DNA from: Lentisphaeria bacterium UBA1791
GTDB taxonomy: Bacteria > Verrucomicrobiota > Lentisphaeria > Victivallales > Victivallaceae
NCBI GenBank assembly: GCA_002314455.1
Contig: DCFZ01000030.1
Location: 18,067 to 82,066 of the forward strand
DNA: 64,000 nucleotides
Reading direction: 5' to 3'
The notes under the pieces are model-generated. The model was not told where the DNA came from. It did not search any database and worked only from the letters and a program-made list of their open reading frames with translations. The stretch's first letter is position 1; the number at the start of each line of letters is the position of its first letter. The position numbers and the translations under genes are program-made. Below, piece after piece: positions 1 to 8,885 of the stretch.

Positions 1-516
1 GAATTTCAATCCGGCGTTGATCGTCCCCGCCGAAACGAGGATCATCAAAAGCGTTGCGATGTAAACGATGCGGCGCGCGGTCGAACCGCACGCGGTCGAA
101 CCGCCGTTGCCGGAAGCGCCGGCAAAAACGATTGCCGCCACCGTCGCCAAAATCGAAGCGTATTTCCAAACGTCAAGCGTTTCGCCGAGAAAGATCCCCG
201 CGTAGATGATCGCCGGCAAAAAGCTCAGGCTCATCGCGCACCAGGCGGGGGAAAAGGGGCCCAGTTTCATCGCCCAGCGGAAACCGCGGATCGACCAATA
301 TTGCGTCAAGCCGAAAACGGCGCCGGCAAAACACATTCCCCACGAGGCATTGGCCCATTCCGCATGCGCACGGAAACCGAAGATCACCGAACCGAAAATC
401 GAAGCGACGACGGCACACTGCATCGGCGCCGTTTTGCCCGAAGCGGCGATCCGGTATCCGACGCCGCACATCCCGTTGCAAAGCCCCGCGCAGATCGCGA
501 GAAAAGCAGCATACAT
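1..516 (-). CDS. DMT/EamA-type membrane transporter, partial (C-terminus outside window)
   Basis: The reverse strand is open from an ATG at 516 to the window edge, giving 172 residues with no stop. The protein is a string of hydrophobic segments (about five so far) separated by short basic loops, as in small-molecule permeases of the drug/metabolite transporter superfamily. Near residue 80 it has MKLGPFSPAW, which resembles MQRGPNGVVW in the permease-like gene at 33074-34159, so the two are probably paralogues. AAAGGA lies about 9 nt before the ATG, and a strong promoter sits at 546-573. The substrate is unknown; a sugar is plausible from the neighbourhood. Confidence is good for the family and low for the substrate. 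Confidence 0.8.
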   Translation of the reverse strand, partial: MYAAFLAICAGLCNGMCGVGYRIAASGKTAPMQCAVVASIFGSVIFGFRAHAEWANASWGMCFAGAVFGLTQYWSIRGFRWAMKLGPFSPAWCAMSLSFLPAIIYAGIFLGETLDVWKYASILATVAAIVFAGASGNGGSTACGSTARRIVYIATLLMILVSAGTINAGLKF

Positions 517-545
517 TGTGACGATCCTTTCTTAAAATGGCGCAT

Positions 546-573
546 AATATAGCACAAATCGGAATTTTGTCAA
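546..573 (-). promoter_or_regulatory. Promoter of the partial DMT transporter
   Basis: On the reverse strand, TTGACA (568-573) and TATATT (546-551) are separated by 16 nt. Transcription would start about 20 nt before the ATG at 516. The region 517-862 otherwise holds a second promoter on the other strand (616-644) and a short possible ORF. Confidence 0.7.
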
Positions 574-615
574 CTGAAAAAGTTTTTTTCATATTCCGTT
601 TTTTGACCGATGCGC

Positions 616-644
616 TTGACAAACGATCGATTCTCCTTTATATT
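616..644 (+). promoter_or_regulatory. Promoter TTGACA-17-TATATT
   Basis: TTGACA at 616-621 and TATATT at 639-644 with an optimal 17-nt spacer. It would give a transcript starting near 650 that reads a 40-codon ORF (670-792) and then the M24 gene at 863. It is the best-matching sigma-70-like promoter in the first 10 kb. Confidence 0.7.
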
Positions 645-669
645 ATTGCATCAACGAAAAAGGCGCGTT

Positions 670-792
670 ATGACACGTTTTCACTGCGGCAAAAATTTTC
701 AAGCGATCCGGCAAGCCCGCTTGCCCTATGCCGCCTTTTTCCGCAACGGGATGGACGCCGCCTACATCCCCCAGCGGGTCGCCGACCTCTGA
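670..792 (+). CDS. Possible 40-aa small protein or leader peptide
   Basis: ATG at 670 lies about 20 nt after the predicted transcription start and is preceded by AAAGGCG at a usable distance. It encodes a basic, aromatic-containing 40-residue peptide with no signal sequence or recognised motif, ending 70 nt before the M24 gene. It could be a real small protein, a translated leader affecting the downstream gene, or a chance ORF. Only the promoter and ribosome-binding-site placement favour coding. Confidence 0.3.
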   Translation: MTRFHCGKNFQAIRQARLPYAAFFRNGMDAAYIPQRVADL

Positions 793-862
793 AACTTGCT
801 CCGCTTTGATTTTTCATTTCACGCAGTCATTGTGCCCCTTTAATTCAAGGAAAGGAAAAAAT

Positions 863-2038
863 ATGGGCTACTTGATCGATTCCGAAGCGCAGGCGCGGCT
901 GGCAAAAGTCCGCGCGATTCTCGAAGCCAAAAAACTTGACCTCGCATTGATCTATTACGATGAATTCAACATCGGCAACGGCTGGTTCCTGACCGGCTGG
1001 TGCCCGCAATTTGAGAGCGGCGCGGTGCTCGTGCCGCGCGTCGGCGCGCCGATGATCCTCGGCGGTCCCGAAAGCGAACCCTTTGCCAAGCAGGAAAGCG
1101 CGATCCGCGAGACGCGCAATTTCCCCGTTTTCATGGTGCCCGACGAAGAATACCCCAATGCGACGATTATCGATTTTCCGCATCTCTTTGCGGAACTCAA
1201 CGCGATGCTCGGCAAAGTCAGCCGCGTCGGACTCGTCGGTCTTGACCGCATGCCGACCGCCTGCCACGCGGGCATCCTCGCCGGTTTTTCCGGCGTGGAA
1301 CTGATCGACATCACCGATGATTTCCTCGCGTTGCGCCAGCTTAAATCCGCGTGGGAAATCGAGCAGATCGGTCACGCGTTCAACCTCGCCGACGCCGCCT
1401 GCGACGCGATGAGCGCCGCCGTCAAGCCCGGCAAGAGCGAGATCGAAGTCGCCGCCGAGGGCGAATACGCCGTCCGCAGCCGCGGCGCGAGCGGCTTCGG
1501 CTTTTCCGCGATCGTCGGCAGCGGCACCCGCGCCAACGCGGTCGTTCCGACCGCCAGCAGCAAGGTGCTCACCCCCGGCGAACTCGTGATGCTCGGCCTC
1601 GCCCCCAAATGGCGCGGCTACGCCGGCGTTTTCGGCGACACCGTCCCCGTTTCGGGCGAATACACGGCGCGTCAAAAGGATTGCATCAATCACTTGCGCG
1701 AAGTTTTCCGCCTGACCAAGGCGATGCTTCAAGTCGGGAAATCCGGCCGCGAGATCGACGCCCCGGGCCGCGAATACTTCGCCAAACACGATCTTTTGCG
1801 CTATTTGGTCTGCCCCTTCGCGCACACTATCGGGCTTCTGGAAGCCGAAGCGCCTTTCTTCGGCCCCAACAGCGACGACGTGCTGAAACCCGGCATGACG
1901 ATCTGCGTCGACGTGAGTTTCTTTGGCCACCCCGAATTCAACGGCGCCCGCATTGAGACCGGCTACCTCATCACGGAAAACGGTCCGAAACCTTTCAGTC
2001 CCAAAATGGATGCCTTGCACACTTCGGAATTGAAGTAA
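863..2038 (+). CDS. M24-family (creatinase / Xaa-Pro peptidase fold) hydrolase
   Basis: The 391-aa protein has the two-part layout of creatinase/prolidase-like M24 proteins: an N-terminal domain (about 1-160) and a pita-bread C-terminal domain (about 165-385). A His in CPFAHTIGL matches the conserved catalytic His. The usual metal ligands are mostly absent: where peptidases have two Asp the protein reads LGLAPKWRGYAGVFGDT, and the first Glu is replaced in CVDVSFF, although a later Glu in ARIETGY is kept. That pattern fits metal-independent creatinase-like members better than aminopeptidase P. The ATG at 863 was chosen because AAGGAAAGG precedes it. A strong terminator follows. Confidence 0.85.
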   Translation: MGYLIDSEAQARLAKVRAILEAKKLDLALIYYDEFNIGNGWFLTGWCPQFESGAVLVPRVGAPMILGGPESEPFAKQESAIRETRNFPVFMVPDEEYPNATIIDFPHLFAELNAMLGKVSRVGLVGLDRMPTACHAGILAGFSGVELIDITDDFLALRQLKSAWEIEQIGHAFNLADAACDAMSAAVKPGKSEIEVAAEGEYAVRSRGASGFGFSAIVGSGTRANAVVPTASSKVLTPGELVMLGLAPKWRGYAGVFGDTVPVSGEYTARQKDCINHLREVFRLTKAMLQVGKSGREIDAPGREYFAKHDLLRYLVCPFAHTIGLLEAEAPFFGPNSDDVLKPGMTICVDVSFFGHPEFNGARIETGYLITENGPKPFSPKMDALHTSELK

Positions 2039-2047
2039 TTTTTCCGC

Positions 2048-2095
2048 GAGCGTTTGAGAAAAAGCGAACAACTTTTGCTCAAACGCTCTTTTTTT
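2048..2095 (+). terminator. Rho-independent terminator after the M24 gene
   Basis: A perfect 11-bp stem, GAGCGTTTGAG (2048-2058) with CTCAAACGCTC (2078-2088), is followed by seven T residues. It begins 10 nt after the stop codon. Confidence 0.9.
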
Positions 2096-2116
2096 CATTT
2101 TTTCTTCATTTTGCAG

Positions 2117-2144
2117 TTGAAAATACAAGATTGTTTTCTATATT
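2117..2144 (+). promoter_or_regulatory. Promoter of the LysM lipoprotein gene
   Basis: TTGAAA (2117-2122) and TATATT (2139-2144), spacer 16 nt, about 60 nt before the start codon and just after the previous terminator. Confidence 0.65.
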
Positions 2145-2206
2145 ATATCAATGGAATGAAAACATCTCAAAAATTGCCGCTTCTTGCGGCCACCAAGGAG
2201 TTTAAA

Positions 2207-3100
2207 ATGAAGAAAAATCTGTGGATCGCCGCGGCCGGAGCGCTGGTGCTCGCCGGCTGCCAATCGTCCAACGTGATGGACGAACGCAATTATTCCGGCC
2301 CGAAACCGGAAGAAGTCACCCAGTTGCCCCCGCCGAAAACGCCGGTGGCGACCGTGCTTCAGCCGCAGACCCTTACTTATGAACCGATGACCGACGCCAT
2401 GTCGACGGGCGGTGTCGATTCCGTCACCACCGCAACGCTGCCCGGCAAAACTTCGACCTACGTCGTCCGCAAGGGCGATACGCTCGGTGCGATCGCCAGA
2501 CAGCACGGCGTCAAACTCAGCGCGCTGATGGCGATCAACAATCTGGATGCGAATTCCGCCAAAAAGCTCCGGGTCGGTCAGAAACTGACGATCCCCGGCG
2601 CCGGCGCGGCGGTGAAATCCTCCGGCAAAGCGGCTTCGGGCAGCTCGAATTTGAACAAGGACGGTTTCTACGAGATCCAGTCCGGCGACACGATCGGCTC
2701 GATCGCCTACCGCTTCAAAGTGAAATCCGCCGACATCCTCAAGGCGAACAATATGACGGAAGCGGATTCGCGCCGTCTGCAGGTCGGTCAAAAGATTGTC
2801 ATCCCCGGCAAGAGCCCCAACAGTGTTGCGGCGCCGGCGCCGGTTGCGCCCGCGAGCAGTGCTCCGGAAGTCACGCCGGTCACGCCGGTCGCTCCGGCTA
2901 CGCCGACCCCCAATGCGGATGCCGCTTCGGCGATCGATCTTTCCAATGCCCGAATCATCGAAGTCACCGAAGAGAGTATTTCACTTGCGGATTTCGCCAA
3001 AAAACACGGCGCGGATCCCGAAATGGTGCGTCTGGCAAACAAGAATTATGATTCGATCGTTTACAGAGGCGACCCGATCATCATTCCGAACACCAAGTAA
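2207..3100 (+). CDS. LysM-domain lipoprotein
   Basis: A 297-aa protein with a lipoprotein signal: basic MKKN, a hydrophobic stretch and the lipobox LAGC (Cys about residue 18). Two clear LysM peptidoglycan-binding domains follow, at about residues 83-130 (YVVRKGDTLGAIA to QKLTIPG) and 147-195 (YEIQSGDTIGSIA to QKIVIPG). After a Pro/Ala/Thr-rich linker, the last 50 residues (ending DPIIIPNTK) look like a third, degenerate LysM. No catalytic domain is present, so a cell-wall-anchoring or scaffold role is likely. The ATG at 2207 follows AAGGAG; an upstream in-frame start lies before the promoter and was rejected. Confidence 0.9.
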   Translation: MKKNLWIAAAGALVLAGCQSSNVMDERNYSGPKPEEVTQLPPPKTPVATVLQPQTLTYEPMTDAMSTGGVDSVTTATLPGKTSTYVVRKGDTLGAIARQHGVKLSALMAINNLDANSAKKLRVGQKLTIPGAGAAVKSSGKAASGSSNLNKDGFYEIQSGDTIGSIAYRFKVKSADILKANNMTEADSRRLQVGQKIVIPGKSPNSVAAPAPVAPASSAPEVTPVTPVAPATPTPNADAASAIDLSNARIIEVTEESISLADFAKKHGADPEMVRLANKNYDSIVYRGDPIIIPNTK

Positions 3101-3114
3101 AAAATCATCTTTCC

Positions 3115-3145
3115 GGCGGCGTGACAAGTGCGCCGCCTTTTTTTT
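3115..3145 (+). terminator. Terminator after the LysM gene
   Basis: GGCGGCG (3115-3121) pairs with CGCCGCC (3131-3137), followed by eight T residues. It ends 3 nt before the tRNA-Arg gene. Confidence 0.85.
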
Positions 3146-3148
3146 CGC

Positions 3149-3225
3149 GTTCTCATAGCTCAGCTGGATAGAGCGGCTCCCTCCTAAGGAGCAGGTCGTG
3201 CGTTCGAATCGCACTGGGAACGCCA
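3149..3225 (+). tRNA. tRNA-Arg (anticodon CCT)
   Basis: A 77-nt cloverleaf. The acceptor GTTCTCA pairs with TGGGAAC with one G-T pair. The D-arm starts TAGCTCAG, the anticodon stem GCTCC/GGAGC encloses loop CTCCTAA (anticodon CCT, codon AGG), the T-arm has GTTCGAATC, and a genomically encoded CCA follows discriminator G. It sits between a terminator and the transglycosylase gene. Confidence 0.97.
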
Positions 3226-3268
3226 TTTTTATGCTTTGAAATTATATTAGAACAAAAGGAGATGTCCG

Positions 3269-5473
3269 ATGTTGAAAAAAAACGTTTTCTTTGCGCTTGG
3301 CGTCTGGCTTTTGTTTGCCGCCGCGCCGCTCTTTGCTCGAAGTTGGCAGGAAATCCGTGCTTCCGGCAAGTTGCGGGTGTTGACGACCGATACCGCCCGC
3401 GAGCAGATGCAGATTCGGGGGTTGCCGCGCCGCGTGATGCCGATCGACCGCGAACAGGCGTTGCTGGAAAGTTTCGCCCGGAGTTGGCAGTTGCAGATCG
3501 AGTATGTGCGCGCCCCCGATTTCAAGGCGCTGTTTCCGATGCTGAAAAATGGTCAGGGCGATCTCATTTCCGCGAATCTCGCCGATACGCCGGAGCGCCG
3601 CGAAGAATATTTATTGTCGATCCCCTTTGCTCATACGCGCGAGATTGTCTTTACCTCGGAAAACTCCAAACTCAAGGGGAACAACTGCCAAGCGCTCGTC
3701 GGCTCGACCGTCGTATTGTTGCCGGGCACGACTTACGCGGCAAATTTCCGCCGCTTCGCCGAAGGCAAAAAAGGGGTGAAATTCCGCGAACTTACCAAGA
3801 CGATCCCGCACGATGAATTGATTGAGCAGGTCGCATCGGGCAAAATCAGTTGTTCCGTGCTCAACGAAAGTTCGCTCGATTCCTGGCTCGCCTACCGCAA
3901 GGGGATCCGCAAACTTTTCCCGTTGCGCAGCAACGTTCCCTTGGTCTTTGCCGTTTCGAGCGACGGCGTCGAGCTCGTCGGGCAGTTGGATGAATTCATC
4001 CGGAATCTGTCGCCGGAAGCGTTGGCGACCCCGAAACCGGCGGCGACCGTTCCCGACGCCAAGCCGGCGGATCCGGCGGCGAAAACACCGGCCGCCGCTC
4101 CCGTCAAACGGGAATTTGCCGACGGTGAAACTTGTGTCGCCGATCTGGATTACATCCGCCGTCGCGGCTATATCCGGATGCTGACGACCAACGACGCGTT
4201 CGGCTGTTTCATGCACAAGGGGCAGTTGATGGGGTTTGAGTATGAACTTGCCCAACGTTTCAGCGAGGGGATCCCCGCGCGCGTTTCGACCGTGATGGTG
4301 CAGGATCTTTCCGAGCTCTGTCAGTTTCTGATCGACGGCAAGGGCGATTTCATCGCGGCGAATTTTTCGCTGACGCCGGAAAGGGTCAAGAAGTATCCGC
4401 AGTTGATTTTTTGCACACCCTACGGCAGTACGACGCAAGTCGTGATCGGCCGCTCCAACGAGAAGATCTCAAGCGTCGCCGATTTAAACGGCAGACGCGT
4501 TTATGTGAGAAGCGGCAGTAATTGTCACGATTCGCTGTTGAAACTGCAGCAGTCGGGGATCCGGGTCGAGATCGTGCCGCTGACCGACGAAGTCGCCTAC
4601 TTTGTTATGTTGAGCAACGTCAGCGAGGGCAAGTTCGATCTCGCCGCGATGGACGACACGCATTTGTCGATCGCGGCGGCGTCGGGGTATCAGGTAAAAA
4701 AACTGCTGGCATTGCGCGAGCCGGAATCCTTTGTCTGGGTGGTGCGCAAAAACAACCCGAAACTCGCGGCGGCGATCAACGCCTTTTTTACCCGGGAGCA
4801 CAAGAGCACTTTCTACAATCTTTGTTACCGGCGCTACTACGGCGCCCAGGGCGTGGCCAAGGTGAAAGTTTCCGCCACCAACAAAAATCTGACCTCCATT
4901 TCACCTTACGATGCGATTTTTCAAAAATACGCGGCGCTTTACGGCTTCAACTGGTATGTGATCGCCGCCCAGTCTTATCAGGAAAGCCGCTTTGTCCCCA
5001 CGCGGGTCAACCACGTCGGGGCGGCAGGTTTGATGCAGGTGATGCCGGCTACTGCCAAAGAACTCGGCATTTCCAATTTGACCAACCCGGACAACGGCGT
5101 GCACGCCGGTACGAAATATCTGGCGAAACTCTACCGGCGCTTTGATTCCCCATCGGTCGCGCCGAAAGATCAGCTCTGCTTTGCGCTCGCTTCCTACAAC
5201 GCGGGTTACGGCCATGTGCAGGATGCGCGCATACTTGCCGCCCAGCTCGGGTTGAATGCCGATGTCTGGTTCGGCAATACCGAAAAGGCGCTCGCGCTGC
5301 TGGAGTCGCCGACTTACGCGACCCGGGCGAAGTTCGGGTACTGCCGGGCTTCCGAAACGATCCCCTACGTCGCCAACATCATGCTGCAATCTCGCCATTA
5401 TGAAAGTTTGCTTCCGCTTCAAAAAGGAAAATCCGATTCGGCGCAAAAGCCGCCAGTGAAAGGTAAAAAATGA
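3269..5473 (+). CDS. MltF-like lytic transglycosylase with two solute-binding domains
   Basis: A 734-aa exported protein (signal peptide about 1-23). Two periplasmic solute-binding-type domains lie at about 30-250 (from GKLRVLTTDT) and 290-530 (from GYIRMLTTND), linked by a Pro/Ala-rich stretch. A C-terminal SLT lysozyme-like domain (about 550-720) contains the catalytic Glu in SYQESRF, followed by GAAGLMQVMP and ASYNAGYG. It should cleave peptidoglycan glycan strands to 1,6-anhydromuropeptides. MltF of enterobacteria is about 520 aa with one binding domain, so the duplication is unusual. The start has AAAAGGAG 8 nt upstream. The stop overlaps the next start (ATGA), implying coupled translation. 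Confidence 0.92.
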   Translation: MLKKNVFFALGVWLLFAAAPLFARSWQEIRASGKLRVLTTDTAREQMQIRGLPRRVMPIDREQALLESFARSWQLQIEYVRAPDFKALFPMLKNGQGDLISANLADTPERREEYLLSIPFAHTREIVFTSENSKLKGNNCQALVGSTVVLLPGTTYAANFRRFAEGKKGVKFRELTKTIPHDELIEQVASGKISCSVLNESSLDSWLAYRKGIRKLFPLRSNVPLVFAVSSDGVELVGQLDEFIRNLSPEALATPKPAATVPDAKPADPAAKTPAAAPVKREFADGETCVADLDYIRRRGYIRMLTTNDAFGCFMHKGQLMGFEYELAQRFSEGIPARVSTVMVQDLSELCQFLIDGKGDFIAANFSLTPERVKKYPQLIFCTPYGSTTQVVIGRSNEKISSVADLNGRRVYVRSGSNCHDSLLKLQQSGIRVEIVPLTDEVAYFVMLSNVSEGKFDLAAMDDTHLSIAAASGYQVKKLLALREPESFVWVVRKNNPKLAAAINAFFTREHKSTFYNLCYRRYYGAQGVAKVKVSATNKNLTSISPYDAIFQKYAALYGFNWYVIAAQSYQESRFVPTRVNHVGAAGLMQVMPATAKELGISNLTNPDNGVHAGTKYLAKLYRRFDSPSVAPKDQLCFALASYNAGYGHVQDARILAAQLGLNADVWFGNTEKALALLESPTYATRAKFGYCRASETIPYVANIMLQSRHYESLLPLQKGKSDSAQKPPVKGKK

Positions 5474-6438
5474 TTGGAAAAAAGTTCGTCCTCGCCGTTT
5501 TTTGTATTGCGTTTTCTCTCCTTTGTGGCGCAGAGATCCCCTTTGCCGAAAGGATGGAGGGCATCGTGCCCGACGTGCAACAGCACCTTTTGAAAGTGCT
5601 GGCGGAATTTCCCCGCACGGAAACCGGTAAAACCGTCTTGTCGCACGTTTCGAGCGACGTGCAGTTCCGCACCCGGGCGATGGCGCAACTCGGCACGGCG
5701 GACAATCACAACGTCGTCACGCTCGAAGCGCTCCGGCTGGAAAACAAAAGCTTCCCCGCGACCACCGAACGGCAGATTCGGATCAAGACCTGTTTTACGG
5801 CGGAAATTCTCGCGCATGAATTGCTTCACAATGGACAAATGAACGCCGGACTTTTCCAGTATCCGGCAAACTTTACCGGCTTCGGTGCAGTGCTCTGCGA
5901 GCGACTGCTGGAACTTCAGGCGAAATTCACCGGGGAATCCATGTTTTATCAGATGCGCGAACTGCCGGATTATCAGGAATTTGTCGCGCCCAAGGCGGGG
6001 TTCTTTCTCGTGATGCAGCGTCAGTCGAAAGATGCGGCGCGGGAATACGCATTGACTCTGTGGCAGGATCGCTTCGTTTCGCCCGGAGGCGTGAAACTTT
6101 ACCGCGAGCAGATCCGCGAAGTTTCCCAGTGGAATACCTACTATGCCGAACAGGCGTTTCGCAACAACTATCTGCGTTTTCTCAACGATTCGGGCAGTTG
6201 TTCCGATGCGGAAATCGCCGCGCATTTGGATAAAATCATCGCCTTTACCCATATGCCGCTGACCGGCGCGGAGTTGCTTCAGACTTCCCCCGTCCGGCCG
6301 ATCCCGCACGGGATTGAGCTTTACGAAAACGGCAAAAAGGCGCTCGAGATCGTCGCCGTTGAGGGCGGCTATGTCAAGCGCATCTTTTCCGGCAACGCCG
6401 TGCGCGAAGTCAAAGTTCCTGTGAATTTCGCCCGATAA
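5470..6438 (+). CDS. Putative secreted zinc metallopeptidase-like protein
   Basis: A 322-aa protein with a signal peptide (about 1-20). The only strong motif is AHELLHNGQ near residue 117, an HExxH zinc-binding pattern followed by Asn/Gln. The rest is not recognised. It overlaps the transglycosylase stop by 4 nt, so a joint role in cell-wall remodelling is possible. The catalytic claim rests on the motif alone. Confidence 0.8.
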   Translation: MIGKKFVLAVFCIAFSLLCGAEIPFAERMEGIVPDVQQHLLKVLAEFPRTETGKTVLSHVSSDVQFRTRAMAQLGTADNHNVVTLEALRLENKSFPATTERQIRIKTCFTAEILAHELLHNGQMNAGLFQYPANFTGFGAVLCERLLELQAKFTGESMFYQMRELPDYQEFVAPKAGFFLVMQRQSKDAAREYALTLWQDRFVSPGGVKLYREQIREVSQWNTYYAEQAFRNNYLRFLNDSGSCSDAEIAAHLDKIIAFTHMPLTGAELLQTSPVRPIPHGIELYENGKKALEIVAVEGGYVKRIFSGNAVREVKVPVNFAR

Positions 6439-6450
6439 CGGGCGCTTGAC

Positions 6451-8685
6451 TTACGAATCGATGTCGGTATCGCCCGCCGACGAGACGAGAAATGTTTTCG
6501 GCATCAGGTCAAGGAGTTGATCCATCGCCTGGTAAAAGGCGACGGTTTCCGCTTCCTGCGGAACGACGAGGCCGAGGAAAACGACGGCGGCGTTGCGGGA
6601 GTATTGCCGGAAAACGACCGGGAACGGATCGCGGGAGGCGATGACGACCGTTTCCGCCGGGATCCGCGCGTTGTCGACCAGTTGCGTCAATTCGCGGTGC
6701 GCGGTGTTTTCCTCCCCCGGGGCGACGATTCGCAAGATGCGGATGCTCTTTTTTTCCAGGATCCAGTTGCAGCTGAGCAAATGCGCCAGAATGAGCATCA
6801 ATTCCCCGTTTTTGCGGCCGCGCCACCAGATGTCGATGGTTTTGCCGGTGGTGAGCGAATCGCTCAAGCTGTTGAGCAGCAGCAGGTGATTCATTTTCAA
6901 CAGCTGGATGACCCGCAGATGGCTGCCGAATGCCGCGACGCGTTCCGGACGGCTCGGCCAGCCGGAAAGGATGATGTTGGGTGTAAGCGGGCCGAAATTG
7001 CGCGACTGCAACAGGATCGTCAATGCGCGGTCGTGCTCGGTTTCGTCGTGAATGGCGACGACCGTCGGGAAAAAGAGGATGTCGTTTTCGCGGGAAAATT
7101 CTTCGAGTTTCCGGATGGCGTCGTGCCGCTTTGCCGCCGCTTTTTCCTGCGCGATAAGGAGCCGCCCGACGCTCAAAATACCCCGGTCGTTGTTGAGCAG
7201 CGACGCGGCGCGGATCAACTCCAGATGCTTGAGATCGCCCCCGACGAGGACGAGAAATTCAGGACGCCAGTTTTTCTTGTCGACGGGCATCGCCGCCAAG
7301 CGCGTCAGCGAGCGCCGGATGTGTTCAAAGTAATAGCCGCGCCGCGCATCGCCGAAATTCGTCTCGAGCGTACGGCGGCGCGCGATCAGGAAAATGACTC
7401 CGATGATGGCAAACGCGACCAGCATCAAGCTGGGGTTGATAAAGAGCGCGACGACAAACGAAGCGATTGCCCCGTAGGCGCCGATCGTCCAGTGATAGAG
7501 GCGGAATTGCGGGCGGAACGAGGGGTTCGCCGCGAAATCCTCGACGGCGGCGGCGATGTTGATGATCGCGTAGGTCGAGAGCGTGAACATCGTCACGAGT
7601 CCGGCGACGGCGTCGAGCGCGTTGCCGCCGGAACTGTGCGCGGTGCGCGTCCCCCAGCAGATGGTCGCCACCGAAATGAGAAAGGTCACGATCATCGCGA
7701 TGATCGGTTCGCGGCTTTTTCCTCTGCCGTAGGAAAAGATATTGAGCACGGGGAAGATCTTGTCGGCGGCGAACGCCTGCAGAATGCGCGGTGCGCCGAT
7801 CAGCGTGCCGAGCGCGCTTGAGAGCGTCGCCGCGACCACGCCGAGGATGATGAAAATCGAAGTGTACGATATCGCGCCATCCAACAAGGTCTGGTAGGCG
7901 TTGTCGATCAAACTGGTGCGCGAAAACGCCGCCCCGACGAGGAGGATCACCGCCAAATAAAGCACAAAGCCGACCATAATCGCCGCGATCGTGCCGAAGG
8001 GAATGGATTTGCGCGGATTTTCAAGATCGCCCGACATATTGACGCCGGCGAGAAATCCTGTTACTGCCGGGAAGAATATGGCAAAATTCGCCGCAAAAAC
8101 GAGTACGTCGACTTTCAGACCGCCGTTCGCGTGGAGATTTTCGCTCATCTTTGCCAGCGACGGATCGTGCGCGAAACCGCCCGCAAAGATCGCCACGATG
8201 GAAAGAATGAGCACCGTGAAAATGGCGTATTGCGTCTTGATTGCCCAGTTCGCCCCGACCAGCGCGATCGCAAATAAAATGACGAGCGGGATGAAACTGA
8301 GCAACAGCGTCCATTTCCCGAGCGCCGGATAGCTGATCGCGAGCGCTTCGGCAAAACCGAGCATGTAAAACGGTACCGCAAGCGACTGCGAGATAAAGTA
8401 GGTCAGCCCGACAGATGAGCCGAATCCGGTGCCGAGCGAGCGGGAAATGAGGAAATAAGGCCCGCCGCTTTCCACTTTGGTATTGGTCGAGATCGCCGAG
8501 ATGGAAAGTCCCGTGGCAATCGCGATGCTTTCGGCGAAAATGAGGATGCCGATTGCTCCTGCGACGCCGAGCGTGCCGACAATCGTGCCGAGTCGCATGA
8601 AAAGGACAACGCCGATGATTGTTAAGATAGACGGCAGAAAGACGCCGCTGAACGTTTTGAAATGGTAACCTTGGTTTTCTTCCAT
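6451..8685 (-). CDS. SLC12 / cation-chloride-cotransporter-type permease (APC superfamily)
   Basis: A 744-aa protein with about 12 membrane segments in residues 12-440 and a soluble C-terminal region of about 300 residues. The start (TFSGVFLPSILTIIGVVLFMRLG) and the following ESGGPYFLISRSLG match bacterial members of the SLC12 branch. The C-terminal region resembles the cytosolic SLC12 C-domain. Eukaryotic relatives move Na/K and Cl together, whereas bacterial members may move amino acids or ions, so the substrate is left open. The ATG at 8685 follows AAGGAC. It is convergent with the metallopeptidase-like gene, with only 12 nt between them. Confidence 0.88.
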   Translation of the reverse strand: MEENQGYHFKTFSGVFLPSILTIIGVVLFMRLGTIVGTLGVAGAIGILIFAESIAIATGLSISAISTNTKVESGGPYFLISRSLGTGFGSSVGLTYFISQSLAVPFYMLGFAEALAISYPALGKWTLLLSFIPLVILFAIALVGANWAIKTQYAIFTVLILSIVAIFAGGFAHDPSLAKMSENLHANGGLKVDVLVFAANFAIFFPAVTGFLAGVNMSGDLENPRKSIPFGTIAAIMVGFVLYLAVILLVGAAFSRTSLIDNAYQTLLDGAISYTSIFIILGVVAATLSSALGTLIGAPRILQAFAADKIFPVLNIFSYGRGKSREPIIAMIVTFLISVATICWGTRTAHSSGGNALDAVAGLVTMFTLSTYAIINIAAAVEDFAANPSFRPQFRLYHWTIGAYGAIASFVVALFINPSLMLVAFAIIGVIFLIARRRTLETNFGDARRGYYFEHIRRSLTRLAAMPVDKKNWRPEFLVLVGGDLKHLELIRAASLLNNDRGILSVGRLLIAQEKAAAKRHDAIRKLEEFSRENDILFFPTVVAIHDETEHDRALTILLQSRNFGPLTPNIILSGWPSRPERVAAFGSHLRVIQLLKMNHLLLLNSLSDSLTTGKTIDIWWRGRKNGELMLILAHLLSCNWILEKKSIRILRIVAPGEENTAHRELTQLVDNARIPAETVVIASRDPFPVVFRQYSRNAAVVFLGLVVPQEAETVAFYQAMDQLLDLMPKTFLVSSAGDTDIDS

Positions 8686-8885
8686 AATAATGTCCTTTCG
8701 TTTTTCTTAAAATACCTCCATTGACGTGAAATGTCAAAAAAAAGAGTATCTGTAATTGAAAAAAAAGTGCAGTGGTGATAGATTAAAGCGTTTTCCGTTA
8801 AGGAAAGAAATATAGAAATAAAAAGAGCTTTTCGATTATATTATCCATCAATCATTGTCACGGATCAAGAATTCAGGAGGTTTTT

